Source: a virus. From it: 38,828 nt of DNA. The stretch is taken from the IMG/VR virus record IMGVR_UViG_3300008267_000127, positions 1-38,828 of that record, one strand, 5' to 3'. The notes below the pieces were generated by a model, which saw only the letters and a program-made list of their open reading frames with translations, did no database searches and had not been told where the DNA came from. Below are positions 1 to 8,375 of this stretch, in pieces (positions within the stretch are counted from its first letter, which is position 1; each line of letters opens with the position of its first letter). Made by a program: the position numbers and the translations under genes.

Positions 1-114
1 CTGCGCTGCCGCCCAAGCCGACGCTTGAAAGCTGTGATTGGGACGAAGCCAAATTCGCGGATGCCGTGGTCGAATGGAACAACGCCAGTCGGCAGGCAGA
101 GCAAGCGCAAGAGG
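1..114. repeat. Terminal direct repeat (left copy), circular closure
   Basis: The first 114 bases are identical to bases 38715-38828. This is what a circular assembly looks like when not trimmed. The repeat lies inside the scaffolding gene and keeps its reading frame across the join, so it is an overlap of a circular or circularly permuted molecule, not a second gene copy. P22-type phages package by headful and have permuted ends, which fits. Confidence 0.95.
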
Positions 115-566
115 AAAAGCGCAAGGCTGAACAGGCACAGCAGGAAGCCGCACAAAAGCGGATTGCTGCTTACCACGAGGCCAAGGTTGCGATGCCGGCA
201 GAGGATATGGAAGAGGCTGAGGCCACGGTGGCAGCGATGCTCAACCCAGTGCAGCAGCAAATCCTTATCCACGGTGCCAAAAACCCCGCGCTGCTGATCC
301 TCGCCTTGGGCAAGTATCCCGAAAAGGCCAAGCAGTTGGCCGCGATTGACGACCTGGCCGAGTTTGCGTTCACGGCTGCCCGCATGGAGTTGGAAGTGAA
401 AACAAGCACGCGCAAGGCCCCCGTTGCCCCTGAGAAGCCCATGACCGGCACTGCCGCTGTGGGTGTCGGGGGTTCAGATGCAACATTGGAACGGCTGCGC
501 TCTGACGCTGAAAAGACCGGCGATTACAGCAAAGTGATTGCCTACAAGCGCCAGCGCGCCGCGTAA
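1..566 (+). CDS. Scaffolding protein, C-terminal part (P22 gp8-like)
   Basis: This is the 3' part of the gene that starts at 38429; across the circular join it encodes 283 aa (P22 gp8 is about 303 aa). The product should act inside the procapsid as an assembly chaperone and leave before DNA packaging. This part is rich in Glu, Ala, Gln and Lys, with a long predicted coiled coil around codons 20-65 of this segment (repeated QAEQAQ/KAEQAQ patterns) and a basic C-terminal tail ending YKRQRAA, as expected for a coat-binding tail. It lies between portal and coat, the standard scaffold position. The assignment rests on position, size and composition; sequence similarity to gp8 itself is weak by eye. 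Confidence 0.8.
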   Translation, partial: ALPPKPTLESCDWDEAKFADAVVEWNNASRQAEQAQEEKRKAEQAQQEAAQKRIAAYHEAKVAMPAEDMEEAEATVAAMLNPVQQQILIHGAKNPALLILALGKYPEKAKQLAAIDDLAEFAFTAARMELEVKTSTRKAPVAPEKPMTGTAAVGVGGSDATLERLRSDAEKTGDYSKVIAYKRQRAA

Positions 567-584
567 CACACAAGGAACAATGGA

Positions 585-1859
585 ATGAGCAATTCGTTTT
601 CAAAAGAGGAACGGGTAGCATTTGAGCAGATGCTCGAAGGCTTTACTGATGGCCTCATCATGTCGCGCAACGTCAACACCTATGGCACCAATGGCCAGTT
701 GATGGAGCGCACCAACGACACCATCTGGCGTCCGCAGCCGTATATCGGCCTGTTGCAGGATCGTGTTGTCGGCACTCCGGTTGCCGCGCGTAACCGCGTG
801 CAGCTTGCCGTCCCGTCGCGGCTGGGTTTCCGCAAGAACGACACGTTCGAACTGGACGCCAACGAAATGCGCGATGCACTGCAGGAAGGCCGGCTTGCTG
901 AAAGCTCGTCCTTCAAGCTGGCCAGCGCCATCAACAGCGCCGTTCTTGACGTTGCCACCTTGCAGGGCACGCTCGTTGTGACCCGCACCACGGCTGCCGG
1001 CACTTATGACGATGTTGCCTTGTGCGACACCATCATGAACGAGCAGGGCGTGCCGCAGGATGCCCGTTATCTCGCGCTCAACACCCGCGATTATAACGGC
1101 ATGGCTGGCAACCTCGCCAACCGCCAGAACCTGGTGGCCGGCAAGACGCAAAACGCCTTTGAGCGCTCGCAGGTCGGCATGGTGGCAGGGTTTGACACCT
1201 ACAAGCTGGACGTGGGCCGTCGCATTGCTGCGGCTGCTGGCGGTGGTGCCATCACCATCAACACCACGGCTGGCGCTGCTAACTATTGGGTGCCGAAAGC
1301 GACCCAGACGGCGGCAACCGGCGAAGTCAGCAACGTTGACAACCGCTATCAGACGGTCACGCTTTCCAGCAACACCAACGTTGCGGCGGGCGATTGCTTC
1401 ACCATTGGCGGCGTGAATGCTGTTCATCACATCACCAAGGAAAGCACTGGCCAGCCCAAGACGTTCCGCGTCATCAGCGTGGGCGCCGCGAACACGGTGG
1501 TCATCAGCCCGCCGATCATCAGCAATCAGGGCGGCAGCGATGCCGAAGCCGAGTATCAGAATTGCTCGGTGACAGCCAACGCATCGGCTCCGGTGACGTT
1601 CCTGAACGCTGATGCCAGCGGTTACAACGTGTTTTGGCGCAAGCCGGCCATTGAACTGCTGCCGGGTCGCTATGCGGTGCCGTCCGATCAGGGCGTTGCC
1701 GTCATGCGTGCCAGCACCGATCAGGGCATTGAAGTTGTCATGGCGAAGAAGTTTGATAACGCCAGCTTCAAGACGCTTTACACGGTCGACGTGTTGTTCG
1801 GTGTGGTGATGACCGCGCCTGAACAGTGCGGCGTGCTGCTGTTCAACCAGGTGCCGTAA
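585..1859 (+). CDS. Major capsid (coat) protein, P22 gp5 family
   Basis: The 424-aa product builds the T=7 icosahedral shell (P22 gp5 is 430 aa). Landmarks recalled from P22 coat appear in order: NDTIWRP near residues 44-50, VAGFDTYKLD near 200-209, VSNVDNRYQTVTL near 248-260 opening the region that corresponds to the inserted telokin-like I-domain, TFRVISV near 293, and NVFWRKPAI near 348-356. The ATG has an AAGGA ribosome site eight bases upstream. It follows scaffold and precedes a small structural gene, with a stable hairpin just after its stop that may tune or protect this high-demand message. Confidence 0.93.
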   Translation: MSNSFSKEERVAFEQMLEGFTDGLIMSRNVNTYGTNGQLMERTNDTIWRPQPYIGLLQDRVVGTPVAARNRVQLAVPSRLGFRKNDTFELDANEMRDALQEGRLAESSSFKLASAINSAVLDVATLQGTLVVTRTTAAGTYDDVALCDTIMNEQGVPQDARYLALNTRDYNGMAGNLANRQNLVAGKTQNAFERSQVGMVAGFDTYKLDVGRRIAAAAGGGAITINTTAGAANYWVPKATQTAATGEVSNVDNRYQTVTLSSNTNVAAGDCFTIGGVNAVHHITKESTGQPKTFRVISVGAANTVVISPPIISNQGGSDAEAEYQNCSVTANASAPVTFLNADASGYNVFWRKPAIELLPGRYAVPSDQGVAVMRASTDQGIEVVMAKKFDNASFKTLYTVDVLFGVVMTAPEQCGVLLFNQVP

Positions 1860-1866
1860 CGCAATC

Positions 1867-1890
1867 GGGGGTGGTGTAAAAGCCGCCCCC
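1867..1890 (+). promoter_or_regulatory. Hairpin downstream of coat gene
   Basis: GGGGGTGGT (1867-1875) can pair with GCCGCCCCC (1882-1890) across a six-base loop, using two G-U pairs. No U-tract follows, so it is not a classical intrinsic terminator; it may stabilise the coat mRNA 3' end or attenuate readthrough. A similar hairpin occurs at 2515-2541, and both are followed by CCCCCAACCGCA and a purine-rich ribosome site. Confidence 0.5.
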
Positions 1891-1912
1891 AACCGCATGA
1901 AAGGATAAAGAC

Positions 1913-2506
1913 ATGTCAAACGCTCTCCCTTGGACTGGCTCGGCCACCGTCACGGTTCCTGCCTCGTCCGCCATCGCTTGCTACAGCGATGCTCCGTATT
2001 CGGTAACTAACGTTACCGCCTACGCCAACGTGCCTTCCACTGAAACCGTGCTTTTCAGCGGCAAGGGCGGCTTCACCTCCAGCGCCTTCACCAACGCTGC
2101 CACGCTGCAAATCCGTGGCGCTGACGGTGCGCCGCTCTGGTATTCGGTCGGCACTGCGCCGGCTGTTGCTGAGCGCATGGTTGACGCTTTGCCGGCTCCG
2201 TCCGCGCTTGATGTGACTGGCACAATCACGCCGGCCATGATCTTGGGCGGCATCCTGACCAGCGCCGCTGCGACCGTGACCGGCACGCTGGCAACCGGTG
2301 CGGTGATGGACGCTGCAACCACGATGGCGATTGGCGACGTTATCCGCTGGTCTGTCATCAAGGTGGGCGCTAACGCTTTCACGATGGCCCCGGCTGTGTC
2401 TGGGCATACCTATGTCGGCAGCACGACCGTTGCGACTGCCACCAGCGCCGCGTTCGTGACCCGCAAGACCGCTGCGGAAACGTTTATCACGTATCGCGTG
2501 TCGTAA
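1913..2506 (+). CDS. Putative virion structural protein after coat
   Basis: The 197-aa product is rich in Ala, Thr, Val and Ser, has almost no charged stretches, and lacks a signal peptide or membrane segment, a composition typical of beta-rich capsid decoration or fibre proteins. The C-terminal half (from about residue 100) alternates small hydrophobic residues with Thr in a pattern I associate with small beta-sandwich modules of phage structural proteins. It lies directly after coat, flanked on both sides by similar G5/C5 hairpins. A decoration or head-completion role is plausible from position only; no specific family is recognised. Confidence 0.6.
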   Translation: MSNALPWTGSATVTVPASSAIACYSDAPYSVTNVTAYANVPSTETVLFSGKGGFTSSAFTNAATLQIRGADGAPLWYSVGTAPAVAERMVDALPAPSALDVTGTITPAMILGGILTSAAATVTGTLATGAVMDAATTMAIGDVIRWSVIKVGANAFTMAPAVSGHTYVGSTTVATATSAAFVTRKTAAETFITYRVS

Positions 2507-2514
2507 TGCGTAAC

Positions 2515-2541
2515 GGGGGCGGTCTGGAAGTGACTGCCCCC
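2515..2541 (+). promoter_or_regulatory. Hairpin downstream of the 1913-2506 gene
   Basis: GGGGGCGGT (2515-2523) pairs with ACTGCCCCC (2533-2541) with one G-U pair and a nine-base loop. As in the hairpin after the coat gene, no U-tract follows. The sequence after it, AACCGCAACAAGGGAGAAG, carries the ribosome site of the next micro-gene. Confidence 0.5.
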
Positions 2542-2564
2542 AACCGCAACAAGGGAGAAGGCGC

Positions 2565-2636
2565 ATGAAGGGTTACGGCAAGATGATGCCCCCGAAGACG
2601 GCCAAGAAGCCGATGGGCAAGAAAAAGGGCAAGTGA
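2565..2636 (+). CDS. Basic micropeptide, 23 aa
   Basis: The reading frame encodes 23 residues, about nine of them Lys and none acidic, starting MKGYGKMMPPK and ending KKKGK. It has a very good ribosome site (AAGGGAGAAG at 2551-2560, five bases before ATG), and its TGA overlaps the ATG of the next gene as TGATG. A small Lys-rich peptide among capsid genes could bind packaged DNA or the capsid interior. No family is recognised; it may instead serve only to couple translation of the downstream gene. Confidence 0.55.
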   Translation: MKGYGKMMPPKTAKKPMGKKKGK

Positions 2637-2929
2637 TGCTGTTCCCCGTCCTTCTCTATCGCGTGCATTCCAACGGCGTTTGGCCGCTGCATGGCACGGC
2701 GAAGCTGCACAAGGTCACCACGGCGAATGATGCCGGTGAACTGGCGGCGTTGCTTGGCAATGGACAAGGCTGGTTTATTCCTGGCGACCCTCACGCCGAT
2801 GACGTGGATGAAACATCGCCCCCGACCCGTGCCGAGCTTGTGCATAAGGCAAAAGAACTTGGCCTGACGTTTCACCACAAGACCGGCGATGCCAAGTTGG
2901 CTGCCATGATTGAAGAGGCGCTTGCCTGA
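2636..2929 (+). CDS. Small protein with C-terminal HeH/SAP-like helix motif
   Basis: The 97-aa product has an N-terminal beta-rich part (MLFPVLLYRV, WFIPGD) and a C-terminal segment from about residue 62 reading TRAELVHKAKELGL, then DAKLAAMIEEAL. This resembles the HeH/LEM/SAP-type helix-extended-helix found at the ends of small phage head proteins. I chose ATG 2636, which overlaps the preceding stop, over the in-frame GTG at 2633. Its stop overlaps the gp4-like gene start by one base. A role in the head or connector is inferred from position. Confidence 0.6.
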   Translation: MLFPVLLYRVHSNGVWPLHGTAKLHKVTTANDAGELAALLGNGQGWFIPGDPHADDVDETSPPTRAELVHKAKELGLTFHHKTGDAKLAAMIEEALA

Positions 2930-3408
2930 TGGGCTATACCCGCCGCCAGTTTATCGCCGCCGCCTTTGAAGAGATTGGCATGGCTGATTACGTGTTCGAT
3001 TTGCAGCCCGAGCAGTTGCAGGGCGCGGCGCGGCGGCTGGATAGCATGTTGCTGGATTGGAACGCGCGCGGCATCCGGCTTGGGCCGAATATCAGCGCCA
3101 CGGTCGAGGTTGCCGATCTCGATACGGATATGGGCTTGCCTGACAGCGCCAACGAAGCGACCATCTGCAATCTCGCCATGAAGATTGCGCCTAGCTACGG
3201 CAAGCAGGTGCAGGCTGGCACGGTAATGAGCGCCAAGAACGCGCTGAACACGCTGTATGCTATTGCCGCTGCACCGCCGCGTATGCGCTTGCCGGCCACG
3301 CTGCCGGCTGGCGCTGGCAATAAGTGGTGGGGCTGGGGATATGGCCCCTACATTGTGCCGGAAGCGCCTGCTATTGACGCGGGCAATGATGGCGAATTGG
3401 AGTTGTAA
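2929..3408 (+). CDS. P22 gp4-like tail accessory (packaged DNA stabilisation) factor
   Basis: At 159 aa it is close to P22 gp4 (166 aa), which binds the portal after packaging, plugs DNA exit and provides the base for gp10 and the tailspike; P22 gp4 also has muralytic activity. The pattern matches: an N-terminal R..F..AAFEEIG helix, a segment near residues 40-46 (MLLDWNARGI) like MMAEWYQDGI in gp4, GLPDSANEATICNLA...IAPSYGK near 74-97, then a Pro/Gly-rich tail with LPAGAGN like MPTGSGN of gp4. It lies between coat and gp10-like genes as in P22. Confidence 0.88.
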   Translation: MGYTRRQFIAAAFEEIGMADYVFDLQPEQLQGAARRLDSMLLDWNARGIRLGPNISATVEVADLDTDMGLPDSANEATICNLAMKIAPSYGKQVQAGTVMSAKNALNTLYAIAAAPPRMRLPATLPAGAGNKWWGWGYGPYIVPEAPAIDAGNDGELEL

Positions 3409-3410
3409 CG

Positions 3411-3860
3411 ATGCCGACAATCAACCAGCTTCCGTTGCTGTCATCGCTTTCCAGCGGCGACCAGTTTGCGGTTTACAACACGGTCAATGGCGATGCGCGG
3501 CGCGTGTCGGTGAACTCGCTGTTGCAGTTTTTCCAGAGCAACTTTGCCGCGCCTGAGTTTGCGGTGCAGTTTGCCACTCCTGGCACCGGCTTTAACCTTG
3601 CTATCACGGTTGTTGGCAATGTGTGGGTGCTGCTGCAACCCGCAGGCGGCCTTGCGACCGGCACCATCACGTTGCCGCTTTCCACGGGCGTTGCAGACGG
3701 GACTGAGGTGCTTATCACCACGACGCAGCAGATTGCGGCGCTTTCGGTTGGCTTGAACGGCGCAACGGCTGAATATGGCTTTCCTTCGTCGCTGGCGGCC
3801 AATGGGTTTGCCAAGATGCGCTTTTACGCTGCTTCCAATAGCTGGTTCCGGGTGGGTTAA
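3411..3860 (+). CDS. Putative tail-associated structural protein
   Basis: The 149-aa product opens with MPTINQLPLLSSLSSGDQFAVYNT, an N-terminus I recognise from many phage tail/fibre-associated proteins whose first 40 residues read like 'I.qLp....l...D.lpv......t.kvs...l', probably a virion-attachment motif. The rest is a beta-rich module ending in an aromatic strand (NSWFRVG) like many fibre-tip or chaperone-less trimer domains. It sits immediately upstream of the tailspike, so it may be an adaptor or a small fibre. No enzymatic motif is visible. Confidence 0.6.
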   Translation: MPTINQLPLLSSLSSGDQFAVYNTVNGDARRVSVNSLLQFFQSNFAAPEFAVQFATPGTGFNLAITVVGNVWVLLQPAGGLATGTITLPLSTGVADGTEVLITTTQQIAALSVGLNGATAEYGFPSSLAANGFAKMRFYAASNSWFRVG

Positions 3861-3862
3861 GA

Positions 3863-5446
3863 ATGTCTGCACCAATCATCACGCCTCTGCCCGTCATCAC
3901 TGACATTGACGGCTCACCGCTAGACGATGGCTACATTTGGGTAGGGCAAGCCAATCTTGACCCTGTGGCCAATCCGCAAACAGTGTATTGGGATGCAGCG
4001 CTAACCGATCCCGCAACGCAGCCCGTTCGCACGCGCGGTGGTTATGCGCTGGACGGCAGCGCCCGAGGCCGGCTGTTTGCGGCAAACAATTACAGCATCC
4101 GCGTGGACAATCAGAACGGCAGCACCGTTTACAGCGCGGTTGATGAAAACGGCTTTTACGGCGGCGGCGTGACGGCTGCGGGCGTGTCGTTCACGCAGGA
4201 CGAGGCAGGCGCGGCCACTCGCACATTGCAAGTCAAGAATGAGGAAAGCCTAAGCGTGCAGGATTGGGGCGCTGTGGGTGACGGCGTGACCAATGACACG
4301 GTTGCTATCACGGCGGCTGATGCCAACGTCAACCGCAAATACAGCCCGCGCGGCACGTATGACACCACGCTTGCCTCCACCGATCTGGACGGCCCGTATT
4401 GGGGCGCTGGGCAAATCCGCGACGTTGCCAACAATCTGCGCGGCCCGTGGTTCAGCGCCGTCAAAACCGCGCCGTCATCGTTTGGCACGCACAGCAGCAT
4501 CGAAACGGCGTTCAATGGCGACTTGAGTAAAAACCAGATTGCCATGGAGCATCGGATTACCGGCGTTGCCACGCTTGGCCAGCCGTCAAGCGGTTATCTG
4601 TATCGCCCGGAAGCGATGCCCATTTATGGCTATCTCTACAATGCGAGCGGGTGGAACGATGGCACGGCAGACAATGACGGGCGCACGGGTGTAGCGTTTA
4701 GCCGTGTTGCCGTGTTCCAGGCTGGGCAAGGCGATGCTGTTTGCTACAACGGCACGGTATTTGTCACCGGCACTAAAGCTGGTTCAACCGACTTTTTGGC
4801 TAACCCTGCCGGCGTGCTGTTCAACGGTGATATTGAGGGCGGCCAAGCCGGCGTGTATCTCAACGCTGGCGAGCTTATCATGCGTGATGGCGGCTTTGAC
4901 GTTGCAGCTCTCGGGTGGGTAGTAAACGGCGTTCGCACGGTGGCAACCGGCGCAAAGGGTGCTTTCTGGTGCGGCTATCGCGTGCAATCGCAAGGCGCGG
5001 CTGCGATGGATCAGGCGTTTGCGGCAATCGGGCCTTTTGACAACGGTCTGGATTTTGCCATGTCCAGCGTTGACTTTGGAGCCAATCAAGCTGCAATCAG
5101 CATGAAGTCTGGCCAGCGTATCTATCTCAACAATTTCAGCACAAACGACCGCTACACCGATGGGTATAACGGTGATTTTATCGAATACAGCAGCGGCGCG
5201 AGTGCTATCAACTTTGTGCGCGGCGGCACCAGCCGGTTGCAGATTGGCACTGACCGCATTGCAATGTTGCAGCCGCCGTTGCTTCCCACAGTGACAGCAT
5301 CTGGCTTGCCCGGCGCGGCAACCCGTGCAGGCATGGAATACTATGTCAGCGATGCCACCGCAACCACGCGACTGTCCATCCTTGCAGGCGGTGGCGCAAA
5401 CTTCGTCAAGGTGTTCAGCAATGGCACCAACTGGCTGATTGCTTAA
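3863..5446 (+). CDS. Tailspike with P22-like head-binding domain and pectate-lyase-type beta-helix
   Basis: The 527-aa product has two parts. Residues 1-100 match the P22 gp9 head-binding domain pattern (DGSPLDDGYIWVGQANLDP..N....Y.D, then TQPVRTRGGYALDG and NGSTVYS). From residue 131, VQDWGAVGDGVTNDTVAI is the entry motif of Pectate_lyase_3-type right-handed beta-helices, followed by repeated short beta strands. It should bind the gp4/gp10 tail hub through the N-terminus and recognise or cleave host surface polysaccharide with the helix. Catalytic residues cannot be assigned by eye. The P22 domain is about 110 aa and the whole P22 spike 667 aa, so this spike is shorter. Confidence 0.87.
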   Translation: MSAPIITPLPVITDIDGSPLDDGYIWVGQANLDPVANPQTVYWDAALTDPATQPVRTRGGYALDGSARGRLFAANNYSIRVDNQNGSTVYSAVDENGFYGGGVTAAGVSFTQDEAGAATRTLQVKNEESLSVQDWGAVGDGVTNDTVAITAADANVNRKYSPRGTYDTTLASTDLDGPYWGAGQIRDVANNLRGPWFSAVKTAPSSFGTHSSIETAFNGDLSKNQIAMEHRITGVATLGQPSSGYLYRPEAMPIYGYLYNASGWNDGTADNDGRTGVAFSRVAVFQAGQGDAVCYNGTVFVTGTKAGSTDFLANPAGVLFNGDIEGGQAGVYLNAGELIMRDGGFDVAALGWVVNGVRTVATGAKGAFWCGYRVQSQGAAAMDQAFAAIGPFDNGLDFAMSSVDFGANQAAISMKSGQRIYLNNFSTNDRYTDGYNGDFIEYSSGASAINFVRGGTSRLQIGTDRIAMLQPPLLPTVTASGLPGAATRAGMEYYVSDATATTRLSILAGGGANFVKVFSNGTNWLIA

Positions 5447-5456
5447 GGAGAGAAGC

Positions 5457-5636
5457 ATGAACACGGCATCAGAACGCATGGTTGAACGGCAGGAAACGGC
5501 GGATTGCGTGCTGCCGGATGAAAACGTGCAGAAGTTCCTGCTGGATGTGATCGACCAGACCGCATTTCCGGGCAAGATGGCTATTTTTGTGGCGCAGGTG
5601 CAGGCCATGCTGCGCGCTGCTGTATTGAAAGGATAA
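5457..5636 (+). CDS. Small hypothetical protein, 59 aa
   Basis: A short helical protein: charged N-terminus (MNTASERMVERQE), then VQKFLLDVIDQTAFPGK and an amphipathic or mildly hydrophobic C-terminal helix (MAIFVAQVQAMLRAAVL). The ATG at 5457 is preferred because AAGGAGAGAAG lies just upstream; an in-frame upstream start at 5439 lies inside the tailspike gene. It is located between tailspike and the next structural genes. I do not recognise a family; small helical proteins here can be spike-assembly chaperones, but that is only a possibility. Confidence 0.6.
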   Translation: MNTASERMVERQETADCVLPDENVQKFLLDVIDQTAFPGKMAIFVAQVQAMLRAAVLKG

Positions 5637-5639
5637 CCA

Positions 5640-5948
5640 ATGGCTGACATTCGCACATTTGCGCCGGGTTACGGCACGGGCATCACCATCACTGGGGCGA
5701 CCGCACCCGGCAATAACACCGCGTTGCGCGCTGGTTCGCAGCAGGTGGTGGTGACGAACACCGATAGCACGAACATCATTTATTTCCGCACTTGCGCGGC
5801 GTCCACGGACGTTGCGACCACGGCGGATTATCTGGTGCTGCCTGGTCAACAGGTGAGCGTCACCCGCGCGCAGGATCACGCATTTATCGCGGTTGTCGCT
5901 GCGGCTGGCACGCCGTCTGTTCACGTCATCATCGGGGATGGCATCTAA
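5640..5948 (+). CDS. Small beta-rich virion protein, 102 aa
   Basis: The 102-aa product is Thr/Ala/Val-rich with the look of a single beta-sandwich: a strand SQQVVVTNTDSTNIIYFRTC followed by LVLPGQQVSVTRAQ and a final IAVV...VHVIIGDGI. Small proteins like this are common in fibre and decoration loci of podoviruses and often form oligomeric caps. It resembles in style, not in clear sequence identity, the protein at 11843-12175 (both have VTN..., a Cys-containing central strand and a short hydrophobic end). Three bases separate it from the fibre gene downstream. Confidence 0.6.
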   Translation: MADIRTFAPGYGTGITITGATAPGNNTALRAGSQQVVVTNTDSTNIIYFRTCAASTDVATTADYLVLPGQQVSVTRAQDHAFIAVVAAAGTPSVHVIIGDGI

Positions 5949-5951
5949 GCC

Positions 5952-8375
5952 ATGTTGGGCCGCACCCGCCGCCGCATTCGCGCACGCTTTCTAGGCGATG
6001 CGGGTGGCGCTCCCGTGCTTATTCAGGGGCCGGTGGCGGACTTCTATGCGTCTGGCACGGGCCTTATCGGGCGGGTGACCGAAAGCGGCGCGTCTCCGTA
6101 TGATACGGTTGTTTATGGCGGCGTTGTGCGTGAGGGCTTTACCGTCACGAGTGGGCGCGTGCAATCTACGCCAAACGCCAGCTCGCCGCAGGAAATCTTT
6201 GCATACGTTGAGCGTTCGGCTGACCGCATGTGGGTGCGAACGCAGCATGTAACCGACGCAGCGGGCGGCATGGCGGCCAACCAGCGCAACATTGCCCACC
6301 ACATCACGACCGGCACTGGCACGGCGACATGGATGTTCGGCAACGGCACATCCACGACTGGGCTTGTGACTGACCTCGGCATTCGTTGGACTAACCAAGC
6401 CAACACGACTAACATATTCGGCGCTGCCTCCGACAACGCTCAACACTTGGCGGGCGACTTCTTCACGGTGCGTTATGAGGGCTTGCTCGGCGGCAGCCCA
6501 ACGGCGCAGCTTTACATCAACGGGCAGGCCATCACTGACCCTGCGGCAATCGTTACCGCTACTGTCCCGATTACCCACCGCTATGGCTTCCGTGGCGCGA
6601 GTGCTGCCAACTTTGACAGCCTGGAACTTATCAGCCCGGTTGACGACCGCTCGATTGAGTTGATTATCCCCGGTCGCATTGTGCAGCGCAACAGCAACGG
6701 TGACATTCAAATGTCGCTGACGTTCCGCGCTTATCCCGATTTGCCCAGTGCTTCCAATCTACGGTATAGCTTCATCAACGCGGCGACGGGCGTGGCGGTC
6801 ACCGGCCATGATGAGCAACCCATCAGCAACTATGCGGCCAGCCCTGCAACTGGCGTGCTGCAAACGGATGAGATTGCCAACGTCGCGCGCTGCACCACTG
6901 GCCTGATGCTGAGCGCCGATGTGCCGGCAACGTTCTACGTAGAACTGAAGCGCACGGACGTGACGGTCGGCACCATCTCGAAGTCGCGTTCGCCCATCCT
7001 GCGGCGTGGCAATGTGATCTGCTGGGTGGGACAGTCTATTTCGCAGCAGATGTGGGCAGCGGCGGGCACAGCGGGCAGTGGGCAGCCGAACACCGCACCA
7101 ACCAATCGCTTCTGCTTTGATGCGACCAATCAATACGGCAGCGCCGACCTCGATATTGACGCGGGAGGCAACTGGCCCCGCGTGCGCCAGACCCGCCGCG
7201 CCACCACGTCCAACGCTGGCCCGACCGAGCAATTTGCTGGCGTGCTGCAAGCCCTGACTGGCGGCCTGCCCGTGATGATGGGCATGGGCGGCTGGGGCGG
7301 CACGTTGCAAGCTGCCCGCAACAATCTCATCACCAACCCGACCTATCGTGAACGCCTGCTTGTCGGCTTGGCCAACGCGCATTGCAAACTGTCCTACATT
7401 ATCGACACGTCCGGCCAGTTTGAACTGAATGACCCGACCAACAGTGCCAACGGCGGCCCGTATTATGGCAGCTTCCGCGAGGCGATTGACGGGCGGGTGA
7501 CGCCTTCTGTGGTTCCAGGTTACGAAGCACAGGTTATTGCCGAACAGGACGCTATCGACCTGCTTTGTGGGCCGACCGTCCGCATGATGTGCCCGGTCAA
7601 CGTGCAAGCCTCGCCGGATGCGAACCAGCAGGAGCTTCGCCGTATTCAAGCAGTCACGATGCCAGCGAACTACCCGACGCGGTTTGTGCGCGGCCCTTAC
7701 ACCGCGACGGCGTATCGTAACGGCACGACGAACAGCAGCACGGGCGACATTTACCACTTGTCGGCCACGTCCAACACGTCGCTGGGCCATGCCAACTGCG
7801 GCTACGGCATCCAGGCCCGTGACCATGCCCGCCGCGTGGCGCACCTTCTCGATCCGATTGCCAACCCGTCCGACTTCAACGGGCCAATCATGCTGTCGGC
7901 GGTGATTGCCAGCGGCACGACCATTGAAGTGACGTTCGACCCGAACGGCGGCACGCTGGCGTTCCGCAACGGCACATACCTTGGCGATTATCGCGGCGGC
8001 CTCGACTTCCTGACTGTTGCTGACAGCACGGACTTCAACACCGGCAACGCGATCTATCCGACAAACTGCACCGTGACCGGCAACGTCGCCACGTTCACGT
8101 TTGCCAGCGTGCCTGCGACTGTCTATATTTGCTCCCATCGCGGCAGCAATCCCTTTTCGCGTGGCCTTAACGTCTACACGCGCGATCTTGGCGCTGGCGG
8201 CGCGTCGGGCACGGATGCCGTGTTCTTGGATATGCCAAACCGCGCCAGCATGATTTGCAGCGAATATACCGGCGCAGAGTTCAACGACTTTGGCACAACG
8301 ACAACGTGGCGTCCCGTGCAGCCCTATTGGAATACGGGCGGCGCTAACGGCACCGATTACGTGACGGCGGTTTGA
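5952..8375 (+). CDS. Tail fibre/spike with lectin-like region and SGNH-hydrolase-like domain
   Basis: The 807-aa product has an N-terminal Arg-rich segment (LGRTRRRIRARFLG), a region at about residues 25-230 with the rhythm of a concanavalin/LamG-like fold (LYINGQAI near 187-194, FDSLEL near 221), a beta linker, then VICWVGQSISQQMW near 355-368, which fits SGNH block I with nucleophile Ser362 (GQS). VMMGMGGWGG (about 440) could be a later block, and GHANCGYGIQARDHARR (about 611-627) fits the terminal block with catalytic His. A deacetylating esterase acting on host polysaccharide is the likely role. The SGNH call rests on motif spacing only. It lies directly upstream of the gp10-like gene. 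Confidence 0.68.
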   Translation: MLGRTRRRIRARFLGDAGGAPVLIQGPVADFYASGTGLIGRVTESGASPYDTVVYGGVVREGFTVTSGRVQSTPNASSPQEIFAYVERSADRMWVRTQHVTDAAGGMAANQRNIAHHITTGTGTATWMFGNGTSTTGLVTDLGIRWTNQANTTNIFGAASDNAQHLAGDFFTVRYEGLLGGSPTAQLYINGQAITDPAAIVTATVPITHRYGFRGASAANFDSLELISPVDDRSIELIIPGRIVQRNSNGDIQMSLTFRAYPDLPSASNLRYSFINAATGVAVTGHDEQPISNYAASPATGVLQTDEIANVARCTTGLMLSADVPATFYVELKRTDVTVGTISKSRSPILRRGNVICWVGQSISQQMWAAAGTAGSGQPNTAPTNRFCFDATNQYGSADLDIDAGGNWPRVRQTRRATTSNAGPTEQFAGVLQALTGGLPVMMGMGGWGGTLQAARNNLITNPTYRERLLVGLANAHCKLSYIIDTSGQFELNDPTNSANGGPYYGSFREAIDGRVTPSVVPGYEAQVIAEQDAIDLLCGPTVRMMCPVNVQASPDANQQELRRIQAVTMPANYPTRFVRGPYTATAYRNGTTNSSTGDIYHLSATSNTSLGHANCGYGIQARDHARRVAHLLDPIANPSDFNGPIMLSAVIASGTTIEVTFDPNGGTLAFRNGTYLGDYRGGLDFLTVADSTDFNTGNAIYPTNCTVTGNVATFTFASVPATVYICSHRGSNPFSRGLNVYTRDLGAGGASGTDAVFLDMPNRASMICSEYTGAEFNDFGTTTTWRPVQPYWNTGGANGTDYVTAV

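Noticed and set aside
1-114. Physical T7-like terminal repeat
   Set aside because: The repeat is short, lies inside a gene, and the phage has P22-type terminase and portal, which imply headful packaging with permuted ends; an assembly overlap is simpler.
265-273. DnaA-box-like TTATCCACG
   Set aside because: Single copy inside the scaffolding gene, far from replication genes; probably chance.
600-1919. Long antisense frame of 439 codons opposite the coat gene
   Set aside because: It mirrors the coat gene, has no ribosome site and an Arg/His/Ala-rich composition typical of complement frames in GC-rich DNA. The same holds for 6759-8138 and 37398-38486.
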